A DNA stretch of 64,000 nucleotides from Kosakonia sacchari. GTDB taxonomy: Bacteria; Pseudomonadota; Gammaproteobacteria; Enterobacterales; Enterobacteriaceae. The stretch covers positions 71,377 to 135,376 of the forward strand of contig FOAY01000011.1 of assembly GCA_900109485.1 (NCBI GenBank). Direction: 5' to 3'. Shown here in pieces: positions 1 to 9,681 of the stretch (position 1 is the first letter of the stretch; every line of letters begins with the position of its first letter). A program made the translations under genes and the position numbers. The notes under the pieces are model-generated. The model was not told the DNA's origin. It saw nothing but the letters and a program-made list of their open reading frames with translations, and searched no databases.

Positions 1-70
1 CGCAGCCGCCATCCGGCGTTTGTCGCCAATTCTGCCTGATGGCGCTTCGCTTATCAAATCTACGGAGCGA
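1..70. repeat. REP/BIME-like palindromic unit
   Basis: Two REP-like modules are visible: one containing GCCATCCGGCG and one containing GCCTGATGGCGCTTCGCTTA. The same words recur at about 29.64 kb and 33.8-34.1 kb. The element lies just downstream of the minus-strand ABC operon, the usual place for such 3'-end elements, and may act as a transcript end or stabiliser. It may continue beyond the left edge of the window. Confidence 0.7.
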
Positions 71-80
71 GACAAAAAAC

Positions 81-854
81 TCAATACGCCGCCACTTCGC
101 GTGCCATCTCACGGCTATATTGCTGGCTGGCATGCACCAGCATCTGCGTATACCCCGTTTGCGCCGCGCCGCTGACCAGCGCATCGACGGTCAAAGTTTC
201 GAGGATTTTACCGTGCTGCATCACCGCCACCTTCTGGCATAAATGCGCGATCACCCCCAAATCATGCGTCACCATCAGATAGGTAAGTTGCGATTCCTGA
301 TGCAGCGCCGCCAGCAGGTTGAGGATTTCCGCCTGCACCGACACATCCAGCGCCGAAGTCGGCTCATCCAGCAACAGCACGCGCGGTTCCAGAATCAGCG
401 CACGGGCAATTGCCACGCGCTGGCGCTGCCCGCCGGAGAGCTGGTGCGGATAGCGGTCGCGAAAAGCACGGCTTAACCCCACCTTGTCGAGCAACGTATT
501 AATACGCCGGTCACGATCGTTGATACCGTGGATTTGCAGCGGCTCCTCCAGAATATCGCCAATGGTGTGGCGCGGATGCAGCGAACCGTACGGATCCTGA
601 AACACCATCTTCACCAACCGACAGCGCGGCGAGCTGAGCCGCTTATCCAGCTTTTGTCCATTAATCGCAAGCTCGCCGTCCCAGTGGGTAAACAGCCCGG
701 CCAGACACTTCAGCACAGTCGTTTTCCCGGAGCCGGATTCCCCCACCAGCCCATAAATCTCGCCAGGCCGCACGGAAAAGCTGACGTCACACAGCACCTG
801 ATTGCGTTTCGCCCCTTCGCCAAAGGCCAGATTGAGGTTTTGCACGTTAATCAT
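81..854 (-). CDS. Dipeptide/oligopeptide ABC transporter, ATP-binding protein (DppF/OppF-like)
   Basis: This is one of two cytoplasmic ATPases of a peptide/nickel/opine-type importer. The 257-residue protein shows Walker A GESGSGKTT, the ABC signature LSGGQRQR, and Walker B running into DEPTSALD. It is a little shorter than typical DppF, with little sequence after the nucleotide-binding domain. The start is the ATG at 854, preceded by AAGGAG about 6 nt upstream; an in-frame ATG at 875 lies inside the preceding gene and has no such site. It is the last gene of the unit, following the other ATPase by 10 bp. The family assignment is firm; the substrate is unknown. Confidence 0.9.
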   Translation of the reverse strand: MINVQNLNLAFGEGAKRNQVLCDVSFSVRPGEIYGLVGESGSGKTTVLKCLAGLFTHWDGELAINGQKLDKRLSSPRCRLVKMVFQDPYGSLHPRHTIGDILEEPLQIHGINDRDRRINTLLDKVGLSRAFRDRYPHQLSGGQRQRVAIARALILEPRVLLLDEPTSALDVSVQAEILNLLAALHQESQLTYLMVTHDLGVIAHLCQKVAVMQHGKILETLTVDALVSGAAQTGYTQMLVHASQQYSREMAREVAAY

Positions 855-864
855 TCTGCTCTCC

Positions 865-1737
865 TTACTCGCCAAGCCAGCTAGCCTGACGCTGCAACAC
901 CGGCAGCAGCGGGCGACGATGATGGATTTCCGGCAGGGCCTGAATCAGCCCCTGCGTATAAGGATGCTGCGCGTTATCAAGATCGCGGGCGGCAATCGAT
1001 TCCACCACCCGGCCTGCGTACATCACCAGCACCCGGTCGCAGAAACTGCGCACCAGATTGATATCGTGGCTGATAAAAATCAGTCCCAGCCCGCGCGATT
1101 TCACCAGATCGTCAAGCAAGCCGAGCACCTGCAGGCGCACCGACACATCCAGCGCAGAGGTCGGTTCGTCGGCGATCACCAGTTCCGGATCGGTAATCAG
1201 CATCATGGCGATCATAATGCGTTGTCCCTGCCCGCCGGAGATTTCATGCGGGTAGAGCTGGTAAACCCGCTCCGGCTGGCGAATGCGTACCACATCAAGC
1301 ATCTTCAGCACTTTGGCCTTCGCCTCGGCCTTTTTCCCCGGATGGTGGGTTAACCAGGCTTCAGCGATCTGATCGCCGACGCAGACTACCGGGTTCAGCG
1401 AATATTTCGGATCCTGCATAATCATCGAGATACGCTTGCCGCGCACCTGGCGCATCTGCGCCTCATCAACGTTCAGCAGATCGATATCGCCAAACTGCAT
1501 GCGATCGGCCTGGATACGCGCTTTTGCCGGATGCAGCCGCAGCAGCGCGCGCCCGACGGTAGATTTCCCCGAGCCGGACTCGCCGACAATCGCCAGCTTC
1601 TCCTGACCGAGGGTGAAAGAGACGCCGCGCACCGCATGCGTTACCGCGCGACCGTTAACAAAGTCGACGTGCAGATTGCGCACATCGAGCAGCGGCGAAT
1701 TATTCGCTGCGAGGATCGAGGATGTCACGTAAGCCAT
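865..1737 (-). CDS. Dipeptide/oligopeptide ABC transporter, ATP-binding protein (DppD/OppD-like)
   Basis: This is the second ATPase of the importer, 290 residues. Walker A GESGSGKST, signature ISGGQGQR and Walker B with DEPTSALD are present, followed by the C-terminal extension with AQHPYTQGL typical of the oligopeptide subfamily. The gene overlaps the end of the preceding permease gene by 38 bp, so translation is probably coupled. Two starts are possible: the ATG at 1737, whose GGGAG lies directly against it, and a GTG at 1728, for which the same GGGAG is better spaced. The N-terminus is therefore uncertain by three residues. Confidence 0.9.
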   Translation of the reverse strand: MAYVTSSILAANNSPLLDVRNLHVDFVNGRAVTHAVRGVSFTLGQEKLAIVGESGSGKSTVGRALLRLHPAKARIQADRMQFGDIDLLNVDEAQMRQVRGKRISMIMQDPKYSLNPVVCVGDQIAEAWLTHHPGKKAEAKAKVLKMLDVVRIRQPERVYQLYPHEISGGQGQRIMIAMMLITDPELVIADEPTSALDVSVRLQVLGLLDDLVKSRGLGLIFISHDINLVRSFCDRVLVMYAGRVVESIAARDLDNAQHPYTQGLIQALPEIHHRRPLLPVLQRQASWLGE

Positions 1738-2605
1738 CTCCCAAGAAGTTGAACGCCAGACTGTTGATCAAAATCGCCAGCCCCGGAATGGTCACAACCC
1801 ACCAGCACTCCATCATGTAGGTGCGCCCGCTGGAGATCATCGCGCCCCACTCTGGCTCCGGCGGCTGCGCACCCAGCCCAAGAAAGCCCAGACCGGCAGC
1901 GGTCAAAATGATGCCCGCCATATTCATGGTGATACGGATGATCACCGACGGCAGACACAGCGGCACAACGTGGCGCCACAGCACGCGCAGCGGCGAAGCG
2001 CCCTGCAAACGCACCGCCGAGATAAAATCGGCCTGGCGCAGCGACAGGGTTTCGGCTCGTGCCAGACGGGCAATCGGCGGCCAGGCGGTCAGCGTAATCG
2101 CGATCACCACATGCTCAAGACCAGGACCCAGCGCCGCAACAAACGCCAGTGCCAGTACCAGGCTCGGAAAGGAGATAAAAATATCGGTGACGCGCATCAG
2201 CACCATATCGACCTTGCCGCCAAAATAACCGGCGCTAACCCCAAGCAATAAACCCAGCGGCCCAACGGTGAGAGAAACCAGCAGAACGATATAGAGCGTA
2301 ATGCGCGAGCCGTACACCAGACGGCTGAAGATATCGCGGCCAAACTCGTCGGTGCCGAACCAGTGCGCGGCATTCGGCGCGGTCAACGCGCTGTCTAAGT
2401 CCTGCACCAGCGGGTTATACGGCGCGATGAGCGGCGCGAAAATAGCCACAATCAGCAACAGCAGAATGATGCTGCCGCCGATGGCAGTCAGTGGGTTACG
2501 CGCCATCTTGCCGATAAAACCCGCCGCACGTCCCAGCGCGCGTTTTAGCCGCAGGCTGCGTTCCTGCGCCGTGGTCGCAACAGGCGTATCGAAGGAGACC
2601 GTCAT
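1700..2605 (-). CDS. Dipeptide/oligopeptide ABC transporter permease (DppC-like)
   Basis: Inner-membrane permease of 301 residues. The cytoplasmic N-terminus is followed by a first membrane helix at roughly residues 40-62, then FGTDEFGRDIFSRL, a motif typical of DppC/OppC proteins. The conserved permease loop that contacts the ATPase reads EAxxLRQADFISAVRLQGAS-like at about 190-210. The start ATG overlaps the stop of the DppB-like gene by 4 bp (ATGA), so the two permeases are probably made in coupled fashion. It would form a heterodimeric pore with its neighbour. Confidence 0.9.
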   Translation of the reverse strand: MTVSFDTPVATTAQERSLRLKRALGRAAGFIGKMARNPLTAIGGSIILLLLIVAIFAPLIAPYNPLVQDLDSALTAPNAAHWFGTDEFGRDIFSRLVYGSRITLYIVLLVSLTVGPLGLLLGVSAGYFGGKVDMVLMRVTDIFISFPSLVLALAFVAALGPGLEHVVIAITLTAWPPIARLARAETLSLRQADFISAVRLQGASPLRVLWRHVVPLCLPSVIIRITMNMAGIILTAAGLGFLGLGAQPPEPEWGAMISSGRTYMMECWWVVTIPGLAILINSLAFNFLGDGLRDILDPRSE

Positions 2606-3639
2606 GATTTCGTCCTCGGATCAAAGAGTTGATACAGCATGTCGGAGAGCAGGTTGAGCAGCACGAAAATCACCCCCACCAGCAACACGCAGCCCATCAC
2701 CGCGTTCATATCGCCCAGCAGCAGGCTACCGGTCAGATAGGAGCCAAAACCCGGCCATGAGAAAACGGTTTCAATCAGCACCGCCCCTTCCAGCAGCGAG
2801 CCGTAAGCCAGCGCCACCACCGTTAGCAACTGCACAAGGATATTGCGAAACGCGTGGTTCCAGATCACCTGCCGTTCGGTCAGCCCCTTCACTCGCGCGG
2901 TAATGATGAACTCCTGGGATAACTGCGCCAGCATAAAGCTGCGGGTCATACGGCTGATGTAGGCCAGCGAGTGAAAACCGAGCAGCGACGCGGGCAGCAC
3001 CAGGTGATTCAGCGCATTCCAGAACACTTGTCCATTCCCCGCCAGCAGTGCATCGACGGTCATCAGCCCGGTACGATGCGGCACAACACCGTCGAGCCCT
3101 AAATCGAGACGCCCTGCGCCGCCCACCCAGCCGAGCCAGGCGTAGAACAGCAGCAGCCCCATCATGCCCACCCAGAAGATCGGTGTGGAGTATCCGGCGA
3201 GACTGATAATGCGCACCACATAATCGGAAAGGCTGTTGCGCCGCGCCGCCGCCAGCACGCCGAGCGGAATGCCCAGCCCGGCGCCGACAATGATCGCCAC
3301 CGTCGCCAGCTCCAGCGTCGCCGGGAAAACGCGCACAATGTCGTCCAGCACCGGTTTACCGGTCAGCAACGCGTTGCCAAGGTTGCCGTGCAGCAAGTTA
3401 TTCAGGTAGATGCCAAACTGCGTCATCAGCGATTTATCAAAGCCAAGCTGCTGATAAACCTGCTGGTAGGTGCTCTGATCGGCATCCGGGCCAACAATCG
3501 CCAGCACCGGATCGATCGGCATCACGCGACCAATAAAGAAGGTCAACAGCAGTAACCCGAACAGGGTCACCGCCACCTGCGTCAGCCTTTTTGACAAACG
3601 CCTGGCGCGCGAGCCAGGGGCAAGCAGAACTGTACTCAT
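2602..3639 (-). CDS. Dipeptide/oligopeptide ABC transporter permease (DppB-like)
   Basis: Inner-membrane permease of 345 residues with a first helix at about residues 20-40 and a string of later hydrophobic segments. The ATPase-contact loop (SQEFIITARVKGL) is followed by SLLEGAVLIETVFSWPG, characteristic of DppB/OppB. The start overlaps the stop of the binding-protein gene by 4 bp, and its own stop overlaps the next permease start. The length is slightly above the E. coli DppB size because of a short extra N-terminus. Confidence 0.9.
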   Translation of the reverse strand: MSTVLLAPGSRARRLSKRLTQVAVTLFGLLLLTFFIGRVMPIDPVLAIVGPDADQSTYQQVYQQLGFDKSLMTQFGIYLNNLLHGNLGNALLTGKPVLDDIVRVFPATLELATVAIIVGAGLGIPLGVLAAARRNSLSDYVVRIISLAGYSTPIFWVGMMGLLLFYAWLGWVGGAGRLDLGLDGVVPHRTGLMTVDALLAGNGQVFWNALNHLVLPASLLGFHSLAYISRMTRSFMLAQLSQEFIITARVKGLTERQVIWNHAFRNILVQLLTVVALAYGSLLEGAVLIETVFSWPGFGSYLTGSLLLGDMNAVMGCVLLVGVIFVLLNLLSDMLYQLFDPRTKS

Positions 3640-5264
3640 CCTTTATCTCCTCCGGGGGCGTCGCTTTTGTAGACTTCACGCAGGAAAGTGGTGGCCGAGG
3701 GGTGCGACTGGAAGTTTTTCACCTCATTGCGCACCACCACCGAATCGACCATTTGCGACAGCGGGATCAGCGCGGGGATCAACTGGTCATAACGCACCTG
3801 AATCTGCTGGTATTCGGTTTTCTGTTTCTGCGGATCGCGTTCCAGCAGCGCCTGGTCGATCATCTCGTTGAGTGGTTTGTCGTAAAAACTGGTGCGCCAG
3901 CCCTGGAAGTTGGTCAGCCGGGCTTCATCACTGTTATCCGGGTTGTAGACCAGTGCGCGCAGGCTGGAGTGCGGATGTGGTTCCACGCCGCTGCCACCGC
4001 GTCCGACCAGCATGTCAAACTGCCGTTCGCGCATCGCGCCGTAAATCTGGTTACCGGTGCCGGTGATGATTTTGGCGTTGATGCCCGCCTGCATTAGCGT
4101 GGACTGCACGGCGATGGCAATATTGAGGAATGGCTGATCTGCCAGCACGCGCAGTGTGGTGTCGAAACCGTCCGGGTAACCCGCTTCCGCCAGCAGCTTT
4201 TTCGCCCGCGGAATATCCAGCCGGTAGCCTGGATCCGGCAACGTTGACGGCATCCCGGCTTTGATCGGTCGCTGGTGCAGCACGCCGTAACCTGGCATCA
4301 GCGCTTTATTGATGCCCTGGTAATCAATCAGATAGCGTACCGCTTCCCGCACTTTCGGGTTGGCAAAGTGCGGCTCCTTCATGCTCATCGCCACGTAATA
4401 AACCGTACCCTTCTGCACCGCTTCGACGGTCACATCAGGATCTTTACGCAGCGCGTTGATGTCAGAAACCGCCATGTTGTTGGCAACGTCGAGGTCGCCT
4501 TTTGCCAGCATCAGCCGCAAGGTTTGCGACTCCTGAAAGTGGCGTAACACCACGCGACTGAGCTTCGGCTCCTCGCGCCAGTAGTCCGGATTGCGCTTCA
4601 TACGCAGCACATCTTTTGCCTGCCAGGTCTCCAGCATAAACGGCCCGGAACCGGCTTCGTTGGTGGTCAGCCAGCGGTTGCCCCAGTCGTTATTCGCCGC
4701 GTGCGCCTCAACGGTTTTGCGATCCAGTACACCGAGGTTCCCGAGCGCGCCGAGCGAGTAGATAACCAGTTGTGGATCGTTAGGCTTAGGCAGGACGATC
4801 TGCACGGTATACGCATCCGGTGCGCTCACCTGCTGATCGATGTTCTTCTTACTGAAGCCGTAGGATTTCCACACCGACGCCTGCGCAAGATTGAGGTGCA
4901 GCAGACGACGCATTGACCACACCACATCTTCCGCCGTCAGCGGGTTGCCGGAGTGAAACTTCACGTTGTGACGCAAATGGAAAGTGAGCGTTTTGCCGTC
5001 CGGGCTGATTTGCCAGGACTCCGCCAGCGCCGGTTTCACGTTGGTCAGCTCATTCGGATCCAGCTCCACCAGCGAATCGTAGAGATTGACCACAATACCG
5101 ACCACTTCATTGCCGGTCATCGCTGCCGGATCGAGCGTCAGCAGGTTGTTCATGTTCATACCGATGATGAGCTGATCGGGCGGCGTTTTCGCCAGCGCCG
5201 CGCCGCTCCCCATCATCAGCGAGAGCGCGAGTAAGCACGCGCCTGCAAGGGAGGAATTTTTCAT
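3636..5264 (-). CDS. Periplasmic substrate-binding protein, SBP_bac_5 (peptide/nickel/opine) family
   Basis: Periplasmic receptor of the importer, 542 residues. A signal peptide covers about residues 1-25 (charged start, leucine-rich core, ALA before KTPP). The mature protein carries family landmarks: a VNLYDSLVEL-like stretch near residue 60, a LTFHLRHNVKFHSG stretch near 110 and GSGPFMLETWQ near 210. In this family the pocket accepts peptides, opines, oligosaccharides or metal chelates, so the family alone does not give the ligand. It lies 99 bp after the enolase-superfamily gene and overlaps the permease gene by 4 bp. Confidence 0.9.
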   Translation of the reverse strand: MKNSSLAGACLLALSLMMGSGAALAKTPPDQLIIGMNMNNLLTLDPAAMTGNEVVGIVVNLYDSLVELDPNELTNVKPALAESWQISPDGKTLTFHLRHNVKFHSGNPLTAEDVVWSMRRLLHLNLAQASVWKSYGFSKKNIDQQVSAPDAYTVQIVLPKPNDPQLVIYSLGALGNLGVLDRKTVEAHAANNDWGNRWLTTNEAGSGPFMLETWQAKDVLRMKRNPDYWREEPKLSRVVLRHFQESQTLRLMLAKGDLDVANNMAVSDINALRKDPDVTVEAVQKGTVYYVAMSMKEPHFANPKVREAVRYLIDYQGINKALMPGYGVLHQRPIKAGMPSTLPDPGYRLDIPRAKKLLAEAGYPDGFDTTLRVLADQPFLNIAIAVQSTLMQAGINAKIITGTGNQIYGAMRERQFDMLVGRGGSGVEPHPHSSLRALVYNPDNSDEARLTNFQGWRTSFYDKPLNEMIDQALLERDPQKQKTEYQQIQVRYDQLIPALIPLSQMVDSVVVRNEVKNFQSHPSATTFLREVYKSDAPGGDKG

Positions 5265-5363
5265 CTGTATACCGTTTGTAGGGTACGTTTTGCCGGAGGG
5301 CTTGCGCCTTTTCCGGCGTACGCGGCCCGAAAGTCAGTGCTGTCGGGCATTTATTGTTATGGG

Positions 5364-6518
5364 TCAGTCGTGGCTGACGGTATTCGCTTCGATATACGCA
5401 AAATTGATGTCTTCGCCGAGCCCCGGACGCTGCGGCAGATGGACGAAACCCTCTTCATCCATCGGATCCACAATGCTGTTGAGGTACGCCGCGGGCTGAT
5501 CGTAATCGAGGAACGGATGCAGCAGGCCGCGTTCGTACCAGCGGCAGTTGCGGATAGCGCCAATCACCGCGAGGCTTGCCGCGCCGTTGCCATGCACTTC
5601 GCAATCCATGCCGAAGGATTCGGCCAGATTTGCCACTTTCAGCGTCGGCGAAATACCGCCCACCCCGTTGGCACCGGCACGCAGAATGTCGCAGGCGCCG
5701 GTTTTTACCCAGTCGGCACGGCTGTGGTGCTTACCGCCGAGGCTCTCCGGCCCGATAATCGGAATTGACAGGTTTTCCGCCAGCCAGGCGTAAGAGGACA
5801 TGCTCTCCTCTTCCATCGGTTCTTCAAACCAGGCGAAGTTGAGCTTTTCCAGCGCCTTACCGATGTACAGCGCCTCGGTGCGGCTGTACCAGTGATAGCC
5901 GTCGATCATCAGATCGATATCCGGGCCAACCGCCTCACGCACGGCAGCGCAGGCGTTAACATCCATTTTCGGGTTGGGCGCAAATTTGACCGGCGGCATC
6001 CAGGTGTGCAGTTTGATCGCTTTATAGCCACGTGCCACCAGCTTTTCGGCAAACGCAGCGTACTCTTCCGGCGTCGAGAGACCGCCCTCCAGATCGTCGC
6101 CGCACATGGTGCTGCCATACGCCGGAACTTTATCGCGGTAGCCACCGAGCAGTTTGTAGACCGGCATATTCAGTTTGCGGCCAATCAGGTCCCACAACGC
6201 CTGTTCAACAAACGACAGCGCGCGCTCGGTAAGTTGATGAGCGCTGCCGCGCTGCCAGTGCACCAGATCCTGCCAGATACGCTCGCGGTTAAACGGATCC
6301 TGCCCGACCATCACTTTGCGGAAAAAGGCATTCAGCACAAAAGGACGCACCACTTCCGGCGGCGCGAATGCGTACCCTTTGCTGCCATCGTCAGCGGTGA
6401 TGGTTAACATCGCCATCTTCGCCTGGGTTTCCGGCCCCGGATGCGAATGCCCGGCGCTGTCGGAAACCCGGCGCGTGGGGTGCTGAAAGACGGTGACATT
6501 TACAGATTCAATTTTCAT
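5364..6518 (-). CDS. Mandelate racemase/muconate lactonizing enzyme family protein (enolase superfamily)
   Basis: A 384-residue enzyme of the mandelate-racemase subgroup, whose members abstract a proton alpha to a carboxylate and mostly dehydrate sugar acids. Visible active-site elements are K169-L-H171 on the second barrel strand, the Mg ligands D206 (MIDGYHWY), E232/E233 (WFEEP) and E258 (GPES), the D277/H309 dyad (DILRAG; EVHGNG) and E329. The usual KxK is KxH here. The start is the ATG at 6518 behind AAGGA; sequence further upstream in frame does not resemble the family. It is the first gene of the unit with the peptide-type importer, so its substrate probably enters by that system. Substrate and product are not predictable from sequence alone. 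Confidence 0.85.
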   Translation of the reverse strand: MKIESVNVTVFQHPTRRVSDSAGHSHPGPETQAKMAMLTITADDGSKGYAFAPPEVVRPFVLNAFFRKVMVGQDPFNRERIWQDLVHWQRGSAHQLTERALSFVEQALWDLIGRKLNMPVYKLLGGYRDKVPAYGSTMCGDDLEGGLSTPEEYAAFAEKLVARGYKAIKLHTWMPPVKFAPNPKMDVNACAAVREAVGPDIDLMIDGYHWYSRTEALYIGKALEKLNFAWFEEPMEEESMSSYAWLAENLSIPIIGPESLGGKHHSRADWVKTGACDILRAGANGVGGISPTLKVANLAESFGMDCEVHGNGAASLAVIGAIRNCRWYERGLLHPFLDYDQPAAYLNSIVDPMDEEGFVHLPQRPGLGEDINFAYIEANTVSHD

Positions 6519-6764
6519 TACGTATCCTTGGTGTTTTTGAAAAGCTGTTTCAGAACAAAATATATGCACAAAAATGCGCCGCAGCCTCGGACAATTTCCG
6601 CTAAGCATTGGCCATTTTTTGGGCATGCGCACGAGGATGCGTGACACTTTTCACAGAAGATTACGGAAGTGTGATGAAGATCGGGAAGGGGGTTTTATCT
6701 AATTGAAATTGCGTTTTACTTGTTAACCCCCTCCCCCGAAGAGGAGAGGATATGGCGAAAGCCG
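6519..6764. other. Intergenic region, probable promoter of the racemase/ABC unit
   Basis: About 246 bp between fbaB and the racemase gene, both on the minus strand. The half next to the racemase gene is AT-rich and should hold its promoter; no convincing -35/-10 pair was singled out. Near 6722-6750 a pyrimidine/purine-rich stretch (CCCCCTCCCCCG then GAGGAGAGG) can form an imperfect hairpin just downstream of fbaB. No coding sequence was recognised. Confidence 0.5.
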
Positions 6765-7817
6765 TTATGCGATGGTCACTTTCTGATCGAGATAAACATC
6801 CTGCACGGCGTTAATCAGTTTCACGCCGTCGGCCATGGTTTTCTTGAACGCTTTACGGCCAAGGATCAACCCCATACCGCCCGCGCGTTTATTGATAACC
6901 GCCGTACGGACAGCATCGGCCAAATCGGTGTCGCCACCAGCAGCGCCGCCGGAGTTGATCAGCCCCGCGCGCCCCATGTAGCAGTTCGCCAGTTGATAAC
7001 GCACTAGATCGATCGGGTTATCGCTGGTTAGCTTGCTGTAGACGCGTTCATCGGTATAACCGAAATTGACCGCCTTATAGCCGCCGTTGTTTTCCGCCAT
7101 TTTCTGCTTCACGATGTCCGCGCCGATGGTGGCGGCAATGTGGTTCGCCTGGCCGGTCAAATCCGCTGAAACATGGTAATCCACGCCATCTTTCTTGAAG
7201 GCAGAGTTGCGCAGATAGGCCCACAGCACGGTTACCAGCCCCAGTTCATGCGCGCGTTCGAAGGCGGCAGAGATCTCTTCAATCTGGCGACGGGATTCCA
7301 GCGATCCAAAATAGATGGTCGCGCCAACGGCGACTGCGCCCATATTGAATGCCTGCTCAACGCTGGCATACAGCGTCTGGTCATATTCCGTCGGGTAGCT
7401 GAGAGTTTCGTTGTGGTTGAGTTTGACGAGGAAGGGGATGCGGTGCGCGTAGCGGCGGGAAACAGAGGCCAGCACGCCGTAGGTGGAGGCGACGCAGTTA
7501 CACCCGGCTTCAATCGCCAGCTCCACAATATTCTTCGGATCGAAATAGAGCGGATTCGCGGCAAAGGATGCGCCCGCCGAGTGCTCAATCCCCTGGTCAA
7601 CCGGCAAAATAGACAGATACCCGGTGCCCGCCAGCCGCCCGTGGTTATACAGCGTCTGCATGTTACGCAGCACCGCAGGCGGACGGTTGTTATCGACCAT
7701 TACGCGATCCACGTAATCGCCGCCTGGCAAATAGAGTTGGTCAGCGGGGATGGTCATACAGCGGTGTTGCAGAAGGCTGTCGGCGTCTTTGCCAAGTAAC
7801 TGCACAATATCAGTCAT
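6765..7817 (-). CDS. fbaB: Class I fructose-bisphosphate aldolase
   Basis: Cytoplasmic Schiff-base aldolase that cleaves fructose 1,6-bisphosphate to dihydroxyacetone phosphate and glyceraldehyde 3-phosphate, used mainly in gluconeogenic growth in enterobacteria. The 350-residue protein matches E. coli FbaB (DhnA family) nearly end to end, including the opening [12 protein letters not shown], the PVDQG segment, [12 protein letters not shown] and [12 protein letters not shown], where the Schiff-base lysine region lies. The start ATG at 7817 has GGGAG upstream. It stands as a single gene between thiD and the racemase/ABC unit, as a backbone gene. Confidence 0.97.
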   Translation of the reverse strand: MTDIVQLLGKDADSLLQHRCMTIPADQLYLPGGDYVDRVMVDNNRPPAVLRNMQTLYNHGRLAGTGYLSILPVDQGIEHSAGASFAANPLYFDPKNIVELAIEAGCNCVASTYGVLASVSRRYAHRIPFLVKLNHNETLSYPTEYDQTLYASVEQAFNMGAVAVGATIYFGSLESRRQIEEISAAFERAHELGLVTVLWAYLRNSAFKKDGVDYHVSADLTGQANHIAATIGADIVKQKMAENNGGYKAVNFGYTDERVYSKLTSDNPIDLVRYQLANCYMGRAGLINSGGAAGGDTDLADAVRTAVINKRAGGMGLILGRKAFKKTMADGVKLINAVQDVYLDQKVTIA

Positions 7818-7967
7818 AGCTATGCTCCCGTAAGCTTCGCGCAAAGCGAATTGGATTATCCCGACCTGCCTTACGGCAGGCAGAAATAAGCCTGGTACTC
7901 ATACGCGAGATTTTCCACCGCTGCCTTTTTTTTCAGCATAATCTGCTGGCACGTTTCGGATCCCGGT

Positions 7968-8768
7968 TTACCACCACTGATGGAAATGGTGCACCGGACC
8001 GTTTCCGCTACCGACTTCCAGCGAATCCGCCTGCGCCAGCGCGGCCGTCAGCCACCGTTTGGCTTCCGCGACCGTCGACGCCCAGTCGTTGTGGCGCGGG
8101 CGCAGCGCAGCCAGCGCGGCGGAGAGCGTGCAGCCTGTGCCGTGGGTATTTTTCGTCGCCACGCGCGGCGCGGTAAAGCGTAACGCGCCTTCACGGGTGA
8201 AGAGCCAGTCCGGGCTTTCGGCGTCATCCAGATGACCGCCTTTCATCAGCACCGCCTCGCAGCCAAGCGCCAGCAGCGCTTCGCCCTGCGCATGCATCTC
8301 CTGCTCGTTGCGGGCATGCGGCGCGTCAAGCAGCGCCGCGGCCTCCGGCAGATTGGGCGTAATAAGTGAAACCTGCGGCAGTAAATGCTGACGCAGCGCC
8401 GACACGGCGGAGGGCGACAGCAGCGGGTCGCCGCTCTTGGCGAGCATTACCGTATCCAGCACCACATTACGCACCTGATAGCGGCGCAGGCGCTCCGCCA
8501 CCGCTTCGACGATATCGGTTTCCGCCAGCATGCCGATTTTGGTGGTATCAATACGCACATCGCTGAGCACCGAGTCGAGCTGCGCAGCGACAAAGCCCGG
8601 TTCGATACGGTACACCGACTGCACGCCGCGGGTGTTTTGCGCCACCAGCGCGGTGATCACCGAACAGCCGTAAGCGCCGAGCGCCGAGAAGGTTTTTAAA
8701 TCGGCCTGAATTCCCGCGCCGCCGCTGGGATCGGTACCGGCGATGGTCAACGCATTGATTCGCTTCAT
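7968..8768 (-). CDS. thiD: Bifunctional hydroxymethylpyrimidine kinase/phosphomethylpyrimidine kinase
   Basis: ThiD phosphorylates HMP to HMP-P and then HMP-PP for thiamine biosynthesis. The 266-residue protein begins [19 protein letters not shown], the ribokinase-fold signature of ThiD, and ends with the [13 protein letters not shown] anion hole and catalytic segment. Its length equals E. coli ThiD. The start ATG overlaps the thiM stop as ATGA, so the pair is translationally coupled; in-frame sequence upstream of that ATG belongs to thiM in another frame. It is expressed behind the thiM TPP riboswitch. Confidence 0.97.
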   Translation of the reverse strand: MKRINALTIAGTDPSGGAGIQADLKTFSALGAYGCSVITALVAQNTRGVQSVYRIEPGFVAAQLDSVLSDVRIDTTKIGMLAETDIVEAVAERLRRYQVRNVVLDTVMLAKSGDPLLSPSAVSALRQHLLPQVSLITPNLPEAAALLDAPHARNEQEMHAQGEALLALGCEAVLMKGGHLDDAESPDWLFTREGALRFTAPRVATKNTHGTGCTLSAALAALRPRHNDWASTVAEAKRWLTAALAQADSLEVGSGNGPVHHFHQWW

Positions 8769-9553
8769 AACGCGCCCTCCCCACCCAGTGTGTAGAGCGC
8801 GTCGAGAAACGCGGGCGTAAAGCTGCCCGGCCCATTGCTGTTCGCTACCGCCAGGCTGCCCGCCAGCCCGAACCAGGCGCAAGCGGCGGCCACATTATCC
8901 AGGCGATCGCCTTGTAACGCGCAACTGGCAGCGACCACGGCGGATAACGCGCAACCGGTGCCGACAACCCGCGTCATCAGCACATCACCACCCGCGACCA
9001 TCAGTGTACGACGGCCATCAGTGACGTAGTCCACTTCGCCGGTAACGGCCACCACCGCACCGGTTTGCCGCGCCAGCGCCTGCGCCGCGGGCAACGCATT
9101 GCTGGCGGTATCGGTGGTATCCACGCCGCGCCCGCCTGCGCTCGCTCCCGCGAGAGCCAGAATTTCAGAGGCATTGCCGCGGATCGCCGCCGGATGCAGG
9201 GCAAGCAGTTGCTGACAAAATTGCGTACGAAAAGTGAGTGCGCCAACGGCAACAGGATCGAGCGTCCAGGGTTTGCCCGCCGCATTTGCGCTTTCAGCGG
9301 CCGCCAGCATCGCGTCGCCCCGCTCGCGGGTTAAGGTACCCACGTTAATCAACAGCGCATCGGCAATCGCGCTGAATTGCTGCGCCTCATCGCGATCAAT
9401 CACCATGGCCGGTGACGCGCCAAGCGCCAACAGCACATTGGCGGTAAAGGTTTGTACAACATCGTTGGTCATACAGTGAACAAGCGGGGAATGGCGGCGG
9501 AATTGCTGTAAGGCATGTGCGGTTTGCGCACGATCGAGCAGATCAGATTGCAT
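8765..9553 (-). CDS. thiM: Hydroxyethylthiazole kinase
   Basis: ThiM phosphorylates salvaged 4-methyl-5-(beta-hydroxyethyl)thiazole. The 262-residue protein has the family N-terminus ([18 protein letters not shown]) and the C-terminal [13 protein letters not shown] with the catalytic Cys/Asp region. The start ATG at 9553 is preceded by AGGAG at normal distance, and this SD lies downstream of the riboswitch, which is expected to control its accessibility. First gene of thiM-thiD, overlapping thiD by 4 bp. Confidence 0.97.
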   Translation of the reverse strand: MQSDLLDRAQTAHALQQFRRHSPLVHCMTNDVVQTFTANVLLALGASPAMVIDRDEAQQFSAIADALLINVGTLTRERGDAMLAAAESANAAGKPWTLDPVAVGALTFRTQFCQQLLALHPAAIRGNASEILALAGASAGGRGVDTTDTASNALPAAQALARQTGAVVAVTGEVDYVTDGRRTLMVAGGDVLMTRVVGTGCALSAVVAASCALQGDRLDNVAAACAWFGLAGSLAVANSNGPGSFTPAFLDALYTLGGEGAL

Positions 9554-9603
9554 GGTTTCGCTCCTGCCAGGCCGTGAAAGAAGTGATGGCCCGACAGGCA
9601 TCT

Positions 9604-9681
9604 GACTTCCCTACGCTGGCATTATCCAGATCAGGTAATACGGGTATTTCTCAGCCTTCACAAAGAAGGGCACCCCGAGTC
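9604..9681 (-). promoter_or_regulatory. TPP riboswitch (thi-box) of thiM-thiD
   Basis: Read on the minus strand, this stretch is nearly identical in layout to the E. coli thiM aptamer: GACTCGGGGTGCCC, the GAAGGCTGAGAAATACCCG block containing the pyrimidine-binding CTGAGA, then ACCTGATCTGGATAATGCC and AGCGTAGGGAAGTC closing helix P1. It ends about 50 nt before the thiM start codon. In the known thiM mechanism TPP binding hides the ribosome-binding site. Confidence 0.96.
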
